Assembly (NCBI RefSeq): GCF_009909615.1
Contig: NZ_WWNE01000005.1
Location: 434,334-498,333 of the forward strand
Origin: Acidiluteibacter ferrifornacis
GTDB taxonomy: Bacteria; Bacteroidota; Bacteroidia; Flavobacteriales_E; Vicingaceae
Reading direction: 5' to 3'
Length of the DNA stretch: 64,000 bases
A program made the translations under genes and the position numbers. Shown piece by piece: positions 47,071-55,503 of the stretch. The notes beneath the pieces were generated by a model. That model saw only the letters and a list, made by a program, of their open reading frames with translations. It was not told where the DNA came from and did not search any database. Position 1 is the first letter of the stretch. The number at the start of each line of letters is the position of its first letter.

Positions 47071-47658
47071 ATGGACAAAGTAGACACATACATCCAGAAA
47101 AAAAAAGGATGGGAAAAAGAGTTAATCTTCTTAAGGGAATTAATTGGAAAAACTGAATTGGTAGAAACCATTAAATGGGGTTCTCCAGTATACACCATTG
47201 ACGGTAAAAATGTGCTAGGAATGGCTGCCTTCAAAAGCTACGTGGGCATTTGGTTTTTTCAAGGCGTTTTTCTTTCTGACCCTCATCGTATGTTGGTGAA
47301 TGCTCAGGACGGGGTAACAAAGGCTTTGCGTCAAATTCGATTTCAATCCATTGAAGAAATGGATGCCTCTATCCTGTTGGAATACTTTCATGAAGCCATT
47401 CAGAACCAAAAGGAAGGAAAAGAATTAAAACCTTCAAAAGCAAAAGAAATTGTGATCCCTGCTGAATTAAAGGCTGCGCTAAACGCTAACAATTTACTAA
47501 ATGAAGCTTTTAATACATTAACTCTAGGAAAACAAAAGGAGTATGCAGAATACATCGAAAAAGCGAAACGAGAGGCCACTAAGATAAGTCGATTGGAGAA
47601 AATAGTTCCAATGATTCTAAGTGGGATTGGGTTGTATGATAAATACAAAAATTGTTAA
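47071..47658 (+). CDS. YdeI-like / DUF1801 protein
   Basis: Start MDKVDTYIQKKKGWEKEL at 47071. About 195 residues. It has DUF1801 features (ETIKWGSPVYTIDGKNVLGMAAFKSYVGIWFF) and the YdeI-type C-terminal bundle (LNEAFNTLTLGKQKEYAEYIEKAKREATKISRLEKIV). Cytosolic. The family is implicated in stress or peptide resistance without clear biochemistry. It is followed 3 bases later by the uracil-DNA glycosylase gene, so they are probably co-transcribed. Confidence 0.88.
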   Translation: MDKVDTYIQKKKGWEKELIFLRELIGKTELVETIKWGSPVYTIDGKNVLGMAAFKSYVGIWFFQGVFLSDPHRMLVNAQDGVTKALRQIRFQSIEEMDASILLEYFHEAIQNQKEGKELKPSKAKEIVIPAELKAALNANNLLNEAFNTLTLGKQKEYAEYIEKAKREATKISRLEKIVPMILSGIGLYDKYKNC

Positions 47659-47661
47659 CCC

Positions 47662-48237
47662 TTGAAACAACTTCTAACCACCATTCGTGGGTGTGAAATC
47701 TGTAAATACCATTTACCATTAGGACCTCGACCGGTATTGTCGGCTAATGCAGAAAATAGAATCCTCATTGTTGGCCAAGCTCCTGGAACTGCTGTGCATA
47801 AAAGCGGTATTCCTTGGGATGACCCTAGTGGTAGAAACTTACGTCGATGGATGGGAATCGACGATGAGACATTTTACAATCATCCATACATAGGTATAGT
47901 CCCGATGGGGTTTTGTTACCCTGGGAAAGGAAAAACTGGAGATTTACCGCCTAGAAAAGAGTGCGCTCCTACTTGGCACGCTTCATTATTAGAGCAAATG
48001 CCAAATGTAAAGTTGATGCTCTTAATCGGGAAGTATGCTCAGGACTATTATTTAGGAAAAAGTGCAAAGAAAAACCTGACGGAAACCGTCATGCATTTTG
48101 ATGAATACTTGCCAAACTATTTTGTCCTGCCACACCCTTCTCCTCGTAACAACATTTGGATGAAACGAAATGATTGGTTTGAAGAGGCCGTTTTGCCAGA
48201 TTTAAAAGTACGAGTCGCACAAATATTAACCTCCTAA
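47662..48237 (+). CDS. Uracil-DNA glycosylase family protein, probable Fe-S (family 4-like)
   Basis: A 191-residue protein starting at a TTG codon, 3 bases after the upstream stop. Motif 1 is GQAPG (residues 39-42 region) and motif 2 is HPSPRN. Cysteines at 11, 14, 85 and 101 reproduce the CxxC...C...C spacing of [4Fe-4S] family 4 UDGs. It excises uracil from DNA for base excision repair. The TTG start in an operon is unusual and probably relies on translational coupling. Confidence 0.85.
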   Translation: MKQLLTTIRGCEICKYHLPLGPRPVLSANAENRILIVGQAPGTAVHKSGIPWDDPSGRNLRRWMGIDDETFYNHPYIGIVPMGFCYPGKGKTGDLPPRKECAPTWHASLLEQMPNVKLMLLIGKYAQDYYLGKSAKKNLTETVMHFDEYLPNYFVLPHPSPRNNIWMKRNDWFEEAVLPDLKVRVAQILTS

Positions 48238-48239
48238 TT

Positions 48240-48779
48240 ATGCCCACCACCTACCTTTTCCAATCCGAACATTTGGGATTCCGAATTTGGAAGCCTGAAG
48301 ACCTCCTCCCTTTTTCAAAAATGAATCAGGATCAAGAAGTGATGCGTCATTTTCCTAAAACGCTCACTGAGTCAGAAAGTCAAGACTTCATAGATCGAAT
48401 GGATGAAATGCACAGGCGATTGGGGTTTTGTTATTTTGCTGTTGATGAAATCGAAAGTGGACAATTTATTGGTTTCATTGGGTTAGCAGAAAAGAACTTC
48501 GCCGAACATGACGGACTTTTTGTAGATATTGGATGGCGATTGGCTCCAGAATTTTGGAATAAAGGTTATGCCACTGAGGGGGCTAAAAGAGTGTTAGCAT
48601 ACGCCAAAAATGTCCTACAATTGCAGGAAATCATTGCCATAGCGCCTCAAACTAATCAAAACTCTATAAACGTGATGGAAAAAATTGGAATGATATACAT
48701 TAGAAACTTTAAGTTTGATGTTTTAAAAGATTACCCTACTTTAGTGAATGGTGTGTGGTATTCAATTCAACTTACTTAA
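48240..48779 (+). CDS. GNAT acetyltransferase (RimJ-like)
   Basis: A 179-residue protein. It has Acetyltransf_3 features: FRIWKPEDLLPFSKMNQDQEVM, DIGWRLAPEFWNKGYATEGAKRVL (acetyl-CoA binding loop) and NQNSINVMEKIGM. It acetylates a small molecule or a protein N-terminus; the substrate is unknown. It starts 2 bases after the glycosylase stop, so it belongs to the same operon. Confidence 0.9.
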   Translation: MPTTYLFQSEHLGFRIWKPEDLLPFSKMNQDQEVMRHFPKTLTESESQDFIDRMDEMHRRLGFCYFAVDEIESGQFIGFIGLAEKNFAEHDGLFVDIGWRLAPEFWNKGYATEGAKRVLAYAKNVLQLQEIIAIAPQTNQNSINVMEKIGMIYIRNFKFDVLKDYPTLVNGVWYSIQLT

Positions 48780-48781
48780 TC

Positions 48782-49360
48782 ATGAGGACAAGACTAATCA
48801 CCATACTTCAAAATAATTGGGGCTTATCAAATTCCCAAATTAAGTCCGTTTTACATTTATTTACGTTTCAAAAATTAAAGAAAGGAGAATATCATACCCG
48901 GAAAGGAGATCACCATCCGAGATTGAGTTTAATAATGGAGGGATATTTAAGAGTATTTGCTTCAACATCAACCAAAGAAGTGACGCAATGGATAGCATCT
49001 CCAGATGAATTAATCACAGACTTGTCTGCATTTATTTTTCATCAATCTGCAAGGTGGAATATTCAATGTATTACGGAAGTCGAAATGTATAGTTTGTCGC
49101 AACAAAACTATCTGCAACTTAGCAAGATTATTGAAAACTGGTCAACCGTTGAACGACAATTCATATCAAGTTGCTTCCTGCATTTAGAAGATAGAGTGTT
49201 TTCTTTTATTGCTTCAAGTGCTGAGGAAAGATACCTTGAGCTGTTTAAAAATCAGAAAATTTTGTTTCAGCAAGTTCCACTAAATTTTATCGCCTCTATG
49301 TTAGGAATGAGCGCTGAAACCATGAGCCGTATTCGGAGTAGAAAACTCGAAAATGAATAA
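48782..49360 (+). CDS. Crp/Fnr-family transcriptional regulator
   Basis: Start MRTRLITILQNNWG at 48782, 2 bases after the GNAT stop. About 192 residues: a cNMP-binding-like barrel (FQKLKKGEYHTRKGDHHPRLSLIMEGYLRVF) and a C-terminal winged helix (VPLNFIASMLGMSAETMSRIRSR). No FNR-type cysteine cluster. The effector is unknown. It is the last gene of the DUF1801-UDG-GNAT-Crp unit and may regulate it or distant genes. Confidence 0.9.
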   Translation: MRTRLITILQNNWGLSNSQIKSVLHLFTFQKLKKGEYHTRKGDHHPRLSLIMEGYLRVFASTSTKEVTQWIASPDELITDLSAFIFHQSARWNIQCITEVEMYSLSQQNYLQLSKIIENWSTVERQFISSCFLHLEDRVFSFIASSAEERYLELFKNQKILFQQVPLNFIASMLGMSAETMSRIRSRKLENE

Positions 49361-49444
49361 TGGAAATCAATAACATTCGATTAGTTATTGCTGGAGTTTA
49401 GTTAATTTTATGGCCTCTATCAAAAATCAACCAAAAGCGTTGGA

Positions 49445-50320
49445 ATGCATTATAAAATAAAGTACGCTCCTTTTTACTTGCTCTCACTGCTCCCACTTTT
49501 TGTATTGTATTGGTTGTCAGATTTGGCTTTTTTTATTTTGTATTATATCGCTCGATATCGTAAAAAAGTAATTGAAGAAAACCTTCATATTGCATTTCCT
49601 GAAAAAACATCTCAAGAGATTCAACAGGTAGGAAAACGTTTTTTAAGGCATTTCTGTACCATGATGATTGAATCATTAAAAAACCTTACGATTAGCAAAG
49701 CAGCTATCCACAAGCATATTACCGTAAAAAATCCAGAATTAATTCAGAAATATTACGAAGAAGGAAGAAGTATTACTCTATATACCGCTCATCAAGGCAA
49801 CTGGGAATGGCTTGCATTCTTACCGATTTTCGTTCCTCACCAGGTAACTTCATTCTATCAACCTTTAAGTAACAATTACTTTGATGGATTAATGCAGTTG
49901 ATTCGCAGTAGATTTGGTGTATTATGTATTCCTTCCGACAAAGGTTATCGCACCATTACCAAACTGGATCAGGAGAATGTGAAAACCTTAAACATTATAA
50001 TCGGAGACCAACGGCCTAGAAATAAAAGCGCCAAACACTACACTGATTTTTTTGGTGTAAAAACTGCCTTCTTAGTTGGTGCAGATCGAATTGCTAGTAA
50101 AGGGAAGCATGTGGTAATTTTTCCTGCATTTACACGACTTAAAAGAGGTAGTTATCAAATTGAATTTCAACTAATCACTGATAAAGAAATTCCTAAAGAT
50201 AACTTTAACGTTATTAATGATTACTCTATTCGACTAGAAAAAATAATTAGTAATCAACCCTTTATGTGGTTGTGGAGCCATAAAAGATGGAAGGATCAAT
50301 TCAATCAATCAAAGAATTGA
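49445..50320 (+). CDS. Lipid A biosynthesis lauroyl/acyltransferase (LpxL/HtrB-like)
   Basis: A 291-residue protein with one N-terminal membrane segment. The HxxxxE active-site motif occurs in YTAHQGNWEWL. It has DQRPR and a WLWSHKRWK ending, all typical of Kdo2-lipid A acyltransferases. It transfers an acyl chain to lipid A at the inner membrane. The next element is the nrd riboswitch. Confidence 0.93.
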   Translation: MHYKIKYAPFYLLSLLPLFVLYWLSDLAFFILYYIARYRKKVIEENLHIAFPEKTSQEIQQVGKRFLRHFCTMMIESLKNLTISKAAIHKHITVKNPELIQKYYEEGRSITLYTAHQGNWEWLAFLPIFVPHQVTSFYQPLSNNYFDGLMQLIRSRFGVLCIPSDKGYRTITKLDQENVKTLNIIIGDQRPRNKSAKHYTDFFGVKTAFLVGADRIASKGKHVVIFPAFTRLKRGSYQIEFQLITDKEIPKDNFNVINDYSIRLEKIISNQPFMWLWSHKRWKDQFNQSKN

Positions 50321-50487
50321 AAAATGAAAATAGAAGTTGTAAACATATATATCTAAATAATTGACAGCACTTTGATTCCATTTTATTGATTCTATAAAAA
50401 TACATTGTTGAAATCTTATTTCCTTCTCCACTCCATTATTAGCTAAGTTTGCTTCATAAATGATCACGTCAAGAATTACTTCAAATA

Positions 50488-50640
50488 GAGGTAATAAAAA
50501 AAGGGAATCGTGTTAAATTCACGAGCTGTTGCGCAACTGTAAATAGTAGAAATACTAGAAGCCAGAATACTTTCTCTTGTCGCTGTGACTTTTGCTTTCG
50601 CATAAAAAGCAATGGTATCAATTCACGGACATCCTCCATT
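50488..50640 (+). promoter_or_regulatory. Cobalamin (B12) riboswitch upstream of nrdB-nrdA
   Basis: Conserved cobalamin aptamer pieces are in order: GGGAATCGTG, TTAAATTCACGAG, CTGTTGCGCAACTGTAA (about 50513-50543) and the B12-box equivalent AGCCAGAATAC (50560-50570). Downstream a CTCCA/TGGAG hairpin (about 50634-50646) could be the expression platform. The gap 50321-50706 has no gene. Such switches turn genes off when adenosyl- or methylcobalamin is plentiful. The exact aptamer ends are approximate. Confidence 0.85.
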
Positions 50641-50706
50641 CTGGAGCTCCCTGTTTTCATGTTCGTTGTTTTCTATGCTTTATATTCATTTCTAAACAAC
50701 TGAGGT

Positions 50707-51681
50707 ATGAGCATTTATGACAAAAGAATTAATTACAAGCCATTTGAATATCCAAAAGTGTCCACATTTACGGATGCCATCAATCAATCTTTTTGGGTGC
50801 ATTCAGAGGTAGATTTCACGGCAGATGTACAAGATTTTTCCACTCATTTAAATGAGAATGAAAAGCAAGTGGTAAAACGAAGTTTGCTTGCCATTGCACA
50901 GATTGAAGTAGCTGTAAAGTCGTTTTGGGGAGATTTATACCATCATTTGCCAAAGCCTGAATTCAATGGTTTAGGAAGTACTTTCGCTGAATGCGAATTC
51001 CGCCATTCAGAAGCTTATTCCCGCTTGCTAAATGTATTGGGATACGACAATGAGTTTGAGGCTTTAATCGAAACTCCTGTTATCAAGAAGCGAATTGAAT
51101 ACCTTTCAGAAGCTTTACAACACGTAAAGTCAGACAATAAAAAGAAGTACGTTTTGTCGCTAATCCTCTTCTCTATCCTTATTGAAAACGTTTCCTTGTT
51201 CAGTCAGTTTGCCATTGTTTTATCCTTTCCAAGATTTGAAGGTGTAATGAAAAATGTGGGAAATATTATTGCTTGGACTTCTATAGATGAGCAAGTTCAT
51301 GCCAATGCAGGAATTTACATCGTAGAACAAATAAAAGAAGAATTCCCTGAGTATTTTGACGAGGTGTCACTGACAGCCATCTACTCCATTGTCAATGAAT
51401 CAATAAAGGTAGAAGCTGAATTATTAGATTGGATTTTTGAAAGTGGTGAAACACAACACTTATCTAAACACGACCTGCTCAATTTTATGAAATTCAGAGC
51501 TGATGAAAGTTTGGAAAAACTTGGACTTAAGAAGCAGTTTAATATCACTACCGAAGAGTACAAAACAATGATGTGGTTTGAAGAAGAAATCTTTGCCAAT
51601 AGTTTGGATGATTTTTTTGCTAAAAGGCCAGTAGATTACACCAAACATGATAAAAGTATTACTGCAAATGATTTATTTTAA
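50707..51681 (+). CDS. nrdB: Ribonucleotide reductase class I beta subunit, subclass Id-like
   Basis: A 324-residue ferritin-fold protein. Metal ligands: E67 (IAQIEVA), E97 and H100 (ECEFRH), E160 (ILIEN), E195 and H198 (SIDEQVH). Tyr104 sits in the radical position, as in the F. johnsoniae beta subunit that defined subclass Id, which uses a Mn(III)/Mn(IV) centre rather than a tyrosyl radical. There is no N-terminal ATP-cone and no nrdI gene nearby, also fitting Id. It supplies the radical to NrdA. The gene lies right after the B12 riboswitch. Confidence 0.93.
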   Translation: MSIYDKRINYKPFEYPKVSTFTDAINQSFWVHSEVDFTADVQDFSTHLNENEKQVVKRSLLAIAQIEVAVKSFWGDLYHHLPKPEFNGLGSTFAECEFRHSEAYSRLLNVLGYDNEFEALIETPVIKKRIEYLSEALQHVKSDNKKKYVLSLILFSILIENVSLFSQFAIVLSFPRFEGVMKNVGNIIAWTSIDEQVHANAGIYIVEQIKEEFPEYFDEVSLTAIYSIVNESIKVEAELLDWIFESGETQHLSKHDLLNFMKFRADESLEKLGLKKQFNITTEEYKTMMWFEEEIFANSLDDFFAKRPVDYTKHDKSITANDLF

Positions 51682-51687
51682 AAAGCT

Positions 51688-53361
51688 ATGATTGAGACTA
51701 TAAAAGAAACTGACAAAAATAGATTGTGGTGGCTTAATGAAGAAAGTCAGCAAATATTAAATAGAGGTTATTTACTAAAAGGAGAAACCGTAAAAACAGC
51801 GATTGAGCGTATTGCAAACGCTGCGGCAAAACGGTTATACAAGCCTGAATTGGCTGAAGCCTTCATTGAAATGATTGAAAAGGGATGGATGAGTTTGAGC
51901 TCTCCAATATGGGCAAATATGGGAACCGAAAGAGGATTGCCAATTTCTTGTTTCAATGTGCATGTGCCTGATAACATTGAAAGTATCACACACAAATTAG
52001 GCGAAGTGATCATGCAGACCAAAATTGGCGGAGGAACCTCTGGCTACTTTGGCGAATTGAGAGAACGTGGAAGCGCTGTAACGGATAATGGAAAAAGTAG
52101 TGGTGCAGTTAGCTTTATGAAACTGTTTGATGTAGCGATGGATACCATATCTCAAGGTGGTGTTCGAAGAGGCGCATTTGCTGCATACTTAGACATCGAT
52201 CATTCCGACATTTTAGAGTTTTTAGAAATCAAAAACATTGGAAATCCAATTCAAAACTTGTTCTATGCCGTTTGTGTGCCAGATTATTGGATGCAAGACA
52301 TGATTGACGGTGACGCAGATAAACGAAAGATATGGGCCAAAGTATTGGAAAGCAGACAGCAGAAAGGTCTGCCTTACATTTTTTTCTCGGACAATGTAAA
52401 TCGCAATAAGCCGGAAGTTTACAAAGATCAAAACAGAGTAATTCACGCAAGTAATTTATGTTCTGAAATTGCCCTTCCATCTACTGCCGACGAATCGTTT
52501 ATTTGCTGTCTATCTTCAATGAATCTAGAACTTTATGACGAGTGGAAAGATACAGAAGCTGTGAAATTGGCCATTTACTTTTTGGATGCTGTATTGCAAG
52601 AATTTATTGTTAAAACAGAAGACAATTACTATTTAGCGAGTGCCAATCGTTTTGCAAAAAGACACCGTGCTTTAGGACTTGGCGTAATGGGATGGCATTC
52701 TTACCTGCAGAAAAACAGCATTCCTTTTGAAGGCATGGAAGCTAAAAGCTTAACCAATTCTATTTTTAAAGACATTCAAGCAAAAGCCGAAAAAGCAAGC
52801 ACCCAGTTGGCAGACATCTACGGTGAACCAGAGGTTTTAAAGGACTATGGCAGACGAAACACTACATTAATGGCCATTGCCCCTACTACGTCGTCATCGG
52901 CTATTCTAGGGCAAGCATCACCAGGAATTGAGCCGTTCAGCAGCAACTACTACAAGGCTGGATTAGCGAAAGGAAATTTCATGCGCAAGAACAAATACCT
53001 GAAACGTTTACTTGCAGAAAAAGACTTGGACAACGAAGACACTTGGAGAAGTATTATGCTTAACCACGGAAGTGTACAACACATAGATGGTTTGACAATC
53101 GAAGAAAAAGCAGTATTCAAAACATTCAAAGAAATCAGTCAATTGGAGATCATTCAACAAGCCTCCATTCGACAAAAATACATCGATCAAGCACAAAGTC
53201 TAAACTTGAACATTCCATCAAACTTGCCAATTAAGGAAGTAAATCAACTTATGATAGAAGCTTGGAAATTGGGCGTTAAAACATTGTATTACCAACGCAG
53301 TCAAAGCGTTTCAAAAGAATTTATCTCCAATTTGGTTTCATGCTCAAGTTGCGAAGCCTAA
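51688..53361 (+). CDS. nrdA: Ribonucleotide reductase class I alpha subunit
   Basis: A 557-residue catalytic subunit starting 6 bases after nrdB. Active-site pieces: PISCFNV (cysteine partner), NLCSEI (thiyl-radical Cys), CLSSMNLE, the TLYYQRS tyrosine dyad for radical transfer, and C-terminal CSSCEA for thioredoxin reduction. It has no N-terminal ATP-cone; the first residues go straight into LLKGETVKTAIERIA. With NrdB also lacking a cone, overall dATP inhibition would be absent. Confidence 0.95.
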   Translation: MIETIKETDKNRLWWLNEESQQILNRGYLLKGETVKTAIERIANAAAKRLYKPELAEAFIEMIEKGWMSLSSPIWANMGTERGLPISCFNVHVPDNIESITHKLGEVIMQTKIGGGTSGYFGELRERGSAVTDNGKSSGAVSFMKLFDVAMDTISQGGVRRGAFAAYLDIDHSDILEFLEIKNIGNPIQNLFYAVCVPDYWMQDMIDGDADKRKIWAKVLESRQQKGLPYIFFSDNVNRNKPEVYKDQNRVIHASNLCSEIALPSTADESFICCLSSMNLELYDEWKDTEAVKLAIYFLDAVLQEFIVKTEDNYYLASANRFAKRHRALGLGVMGWHSYLQKNSIPFEGMEAKSLTNSIFKDIQAKAEKASTQLADIYGEPEVLKDYGRRNTTLMAIAPTTSSSAILGQASPGIEPFSSNYYKAGLAKGNFMRKNKYLKRLLAEKDLDNEDTWRSIMLNHGSVQHIDGLTIEEKAVFKTFKEISQLEIIQQASIRQKYIDQAQSLNLNIPSNLPIKEVNQLMIEAWKLGVKTLYYQRSQSVSKEFISNLVSCSSCEA

Positions 53362-53655
53362 AGTAATTAGTTAAAACTAAATCTTAATAATAGTGCTCTA
53401 GAAACTAAACCTACTCTTTAATAAATCCATCTACCCACTGGGTTTACTTCTCTAGTTTGCTTTGATTATTTTCTTGCGATAACCTTCTCTTCGACTTTCG
53501 TCGAAGGAAGGGGGTGAAAATGGAAAGGATTAATATAATGTACATCATACTACTTTTTTGCCCGCTTCGACTCCGCTCAGCCTGACAAAAAATAGAGAAG
53601 TCTATATCTGTCATCCAGAATATCGGTAAAAAAATCGTCGAATAGAACCTCTAAT
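53362..53655. other. Gene-free 3' flank of nrdA with REP-like repeats
   Basis: It contains a small palindrome CTTCGAC/GTCGAAG near 53490-53510 and one 26-base REP-like repeat (53565-53590, core CGACTCCGCTCAG). No gene is seen. Confidence 0.6.
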
Positions 53656-53818
53656 CGTTTTGTTACACTGAGCATAGAACATTGTATACTTTATACCAAT
53701 GGTTTTATCACCCAGAGAAGAGAAGTTTCTATTACTCTCAAAAGGGTTTTGTCACATTAAGCAGAGAAGCTTCTATAACACTCCAATGGTTTTGTCACCC
53801 TGAGCGGAGTCGAAGGGT
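53656..53818 (+). repeat. Degenerate ~43-bp tandem repeats, left block
   Basis: Four units start near 53656, 53700, 53744 and 53788, each beginning GGTTTTGTCAC-like and continuing with a GAGCGGAGAAG-like part and TTCTATTACACTC. The part 53745-53818 is an exact 74-base copy of 54419-54492. Confidence 0.75.
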
Positions 53819-53867
53819 TTAACAAAAAAGGGTTAACTCTTTTATTACCTATTCGAAAGAAACAATT

Positions 53868-54194
53868 TTATTCATTCCCATGATTCAAATGGCTCGATTC
53901 ATTCCTACAAATCGAAAGCTCCTTCAAATCCTCCCAGTTATCATTGATGATTGCTTCCTTCTTTTTTCGACTCCAACCTTTCACTCTTTTCTCGAAAGCT
54001 ATGGCTTTATCAATGTATTTAAATTCATTCATAAAAACCAACTCTACTGGCCGTCTTGCATATGTATAAGATGTCGGATCTATTCCCATATTGTGCTGCT
54101 TGAATCGCAATTCAATATCATTTGTTACACCTGTATAATATGAACCGTCAGCGCACTTTAAGATATATACATAAAATCGAAAATCTTTGGACAT
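53868..54194 (-). CDS. Single-domain GIY-YIG nuclease (UPF0213-like)
   Basis: A 108-residue protein. It has YVYILKCADGSYYTGVTND (the GIY-YIG pattern), the helix ELRFKQHNMG with catalytic-type Arg, and the C-terminal Glu motif AIAFEKRVKGWSRKKKEAII. This is a complete minimal GIY-YIG domain with no DNA-binding extra domain. It lies between two blocks of REP-like tandem repeats and inside an exact 74-bp direct repeat pair. Role unknown; mobility or repair are possible. Confidence 0.9.
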   Translation of the reverse strand: MSKDFRFYVYILKCADGSYYTGVTNDIELRFKQHNMGIDPTSYTYARRPVELVFMNEFKYIDKAIAFEKRVKGWSRKKKEAIINDNWEDLKELSICRNESSHLNHGNE

Positions 54195-54418
54195 AGCTTA
54201 AAATTAAGGATTTATTATTATTTTCTTGTCTGATTTGGCTATTGTTACAATTATTTGTCTATCCTTCGACTATCGCTCAGGACGACAAATAGAAATACTT
54301 TACATCAAAAAAACTAACCTTCTCGAGGTTGAAAAAAAAAAACTAATATTCATTCAATCCCATAAAACTACCAATGGTTTTGTCACAATTAGCGGAGAAG
54401 TTTTTATTACACTCTAAT

Positions 54419-54492
54419 GGTTTTGTCACATTAAGCAGAGAAGCTTCTATAACACTCCAATGGTTTTGTCACCCTGAGCGGAGTCGAAGGGT
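54419..54492 (+). repeat. Exact 74-bp direct repeat, second copy
   Basis: Identical base for base to 53745-53818. The two copies flank the GIY-YIG gene 601 bases apart. Identity despite the decay around them points to recent duplication or gene conversion. Confidence 0.9.
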
Positions 54493-54554
54493 ATTCTAAA
54501 TATTAAAAAAAGGCTTATTTTGTATGAGCTTCGACTCCGCTCAGCCTGACAAAA
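54464..54554. repeat. REPIN-like inverted pair of 26-bp repeats
   Basis: The forward arm 54464-54489 and the reverse arm 54529-54554 are complementary at 24 of 26 positions and are separated by 39 bases, so they can form a long hairpin. This is the two-REP arrangement of REPIN elements. Confidence 0.8.
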
Positions 54555-54828
54555 TATAATTAAGAATTTTAAGGCTAATTGTCATTCAAAACGTCGATGC
54601 TTCTAACACACTCAAATTGTTCTATCCCATAAAACTACCATTGTTTTTTGTCACACTGTGCACAGAAGTTTCTATTACACTCTAAAGGTTTTGTCACATT
54701 GAGTATTTCGGCTATCGCTCAATACAGGCTTTAGTCGAAAGATAAGTCAAAACATAGCCAACAAAACCACCCCATCAAACACTACAGTAAACCATTTTTT
54801 TTTACGTTTGTGATTCAAAACTTCATTA

Positions 54829-55380
54829 TTGATCGCATACAGTAGAAATAATAGAAACAGTATCCTGATTGGATTGGTGTTGGCTTTATTGGCACCACTA
54901 ATTGGTGGTGGGTTCTATTTTGTATACCGAAGAAATGCTGTCCGCCGAGAAGTGAAGCACATGATGAAGACCAAAGCGAGCAAAGACGATTTGGTAGAAT
55001 TTAACTTCACCCAAGCTGAAATCGAAAATGAATTGAAATGGAAACATTCCAAAGAATTTGAATACAAAGGAATGATGTACGACATCATTGAAGCAAATGA
55101 AAATGGAGATTTGACTCAATATTGGTGCTGGAAAGATGAGAAAGAAACGCACCTGAACAAACAACTCATCCATTTGACCAATTATGCCCTTGGACATGAT
55201 GTGCCGTTTAAAAATCAAAAACAACAGCTAAAGACTTTCGTAAAATCATTGTTTACCGAAAATTGGGATCAATTCCAATGTCAATTGTTTGGTAAAACCA
55301 ATAATAACTATGCGCCTTATTCAGAAGGAGTAATTACCTCTTTTCTCTCTCCACCTTCACCACCACCTCAATTTATCTAG
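54829..55380 (+). CDS. Membrane-anchored small protein of a TonB-receptor locus
   Basis: The open frame starts at a TTG (54829) or slightly later; an in-frame stop lies at 54811. After a hydrophobic span (SILIGLVLALLAPLIGGGFYFVY) comes a soluble domain (FEYKGMMYDIIEANENGDLTQYWCWKDEKE) ending in SPPSPPPQFI. This layout, an N-terminal anchor with a E/K-rich domain, MYD motif and Pro-rich end, is one I associate with uncharacterised small Bacteroidota proteins found beside TonB receptors. It precedes the receptor by 123 bases. Function unknown. Confidence 0.7.
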   Translation: MIAYSRNNRNSILIGLVLALLAPLIGGGFYFVYRRNAVRREVKHMMKTKASKDDLVEFNFTQAEIENELKWKHSKEFEYKGMMYDIIEANENGDLTQYWCWKDEKETHLNKQLIHLTNYALGHDVPFKNQKQQLKTFVKSLFTENWDQFQCQLFGKTNNNYAPYSEGVITSFLSPPSPPPQFI

Positions 55381-55503
55381 TTTAATTTCAAGAAAATAAA
55401 CACAATTCTGCTATTGCTCATTTCATAGCACTGGCGGAGCTATGTTCTAACATTAACTGAATCGACTCCACGATTCACCATTAGAAATTTAAATTAGAAA
55501 TAC

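Larger units (their letters stand above)
54258..54735 (+). repeat. Degenerate ~43-bp tandem repeats and inverted REP-like pairs, right block
   Basis: Units start near 54375, 54419 and 54462, then 54645 and 54689, and match the left block. It also includes a variant (54258-54284) and a truncated one (54713-54735). A 63-codon frame through these repeats is not a real gene. Confidence 0.75.

Noticed and set aside
54226-54417. 63-codon plus-strand frame next to GIY-YIG
   Set aside because: Built from the degenerate repeats; no protein-like composition.
53656-54735. CRISPR array
   Set aside because: Unit length about 43 bases without distinct unique spacers, units degenerate and no cas genes.
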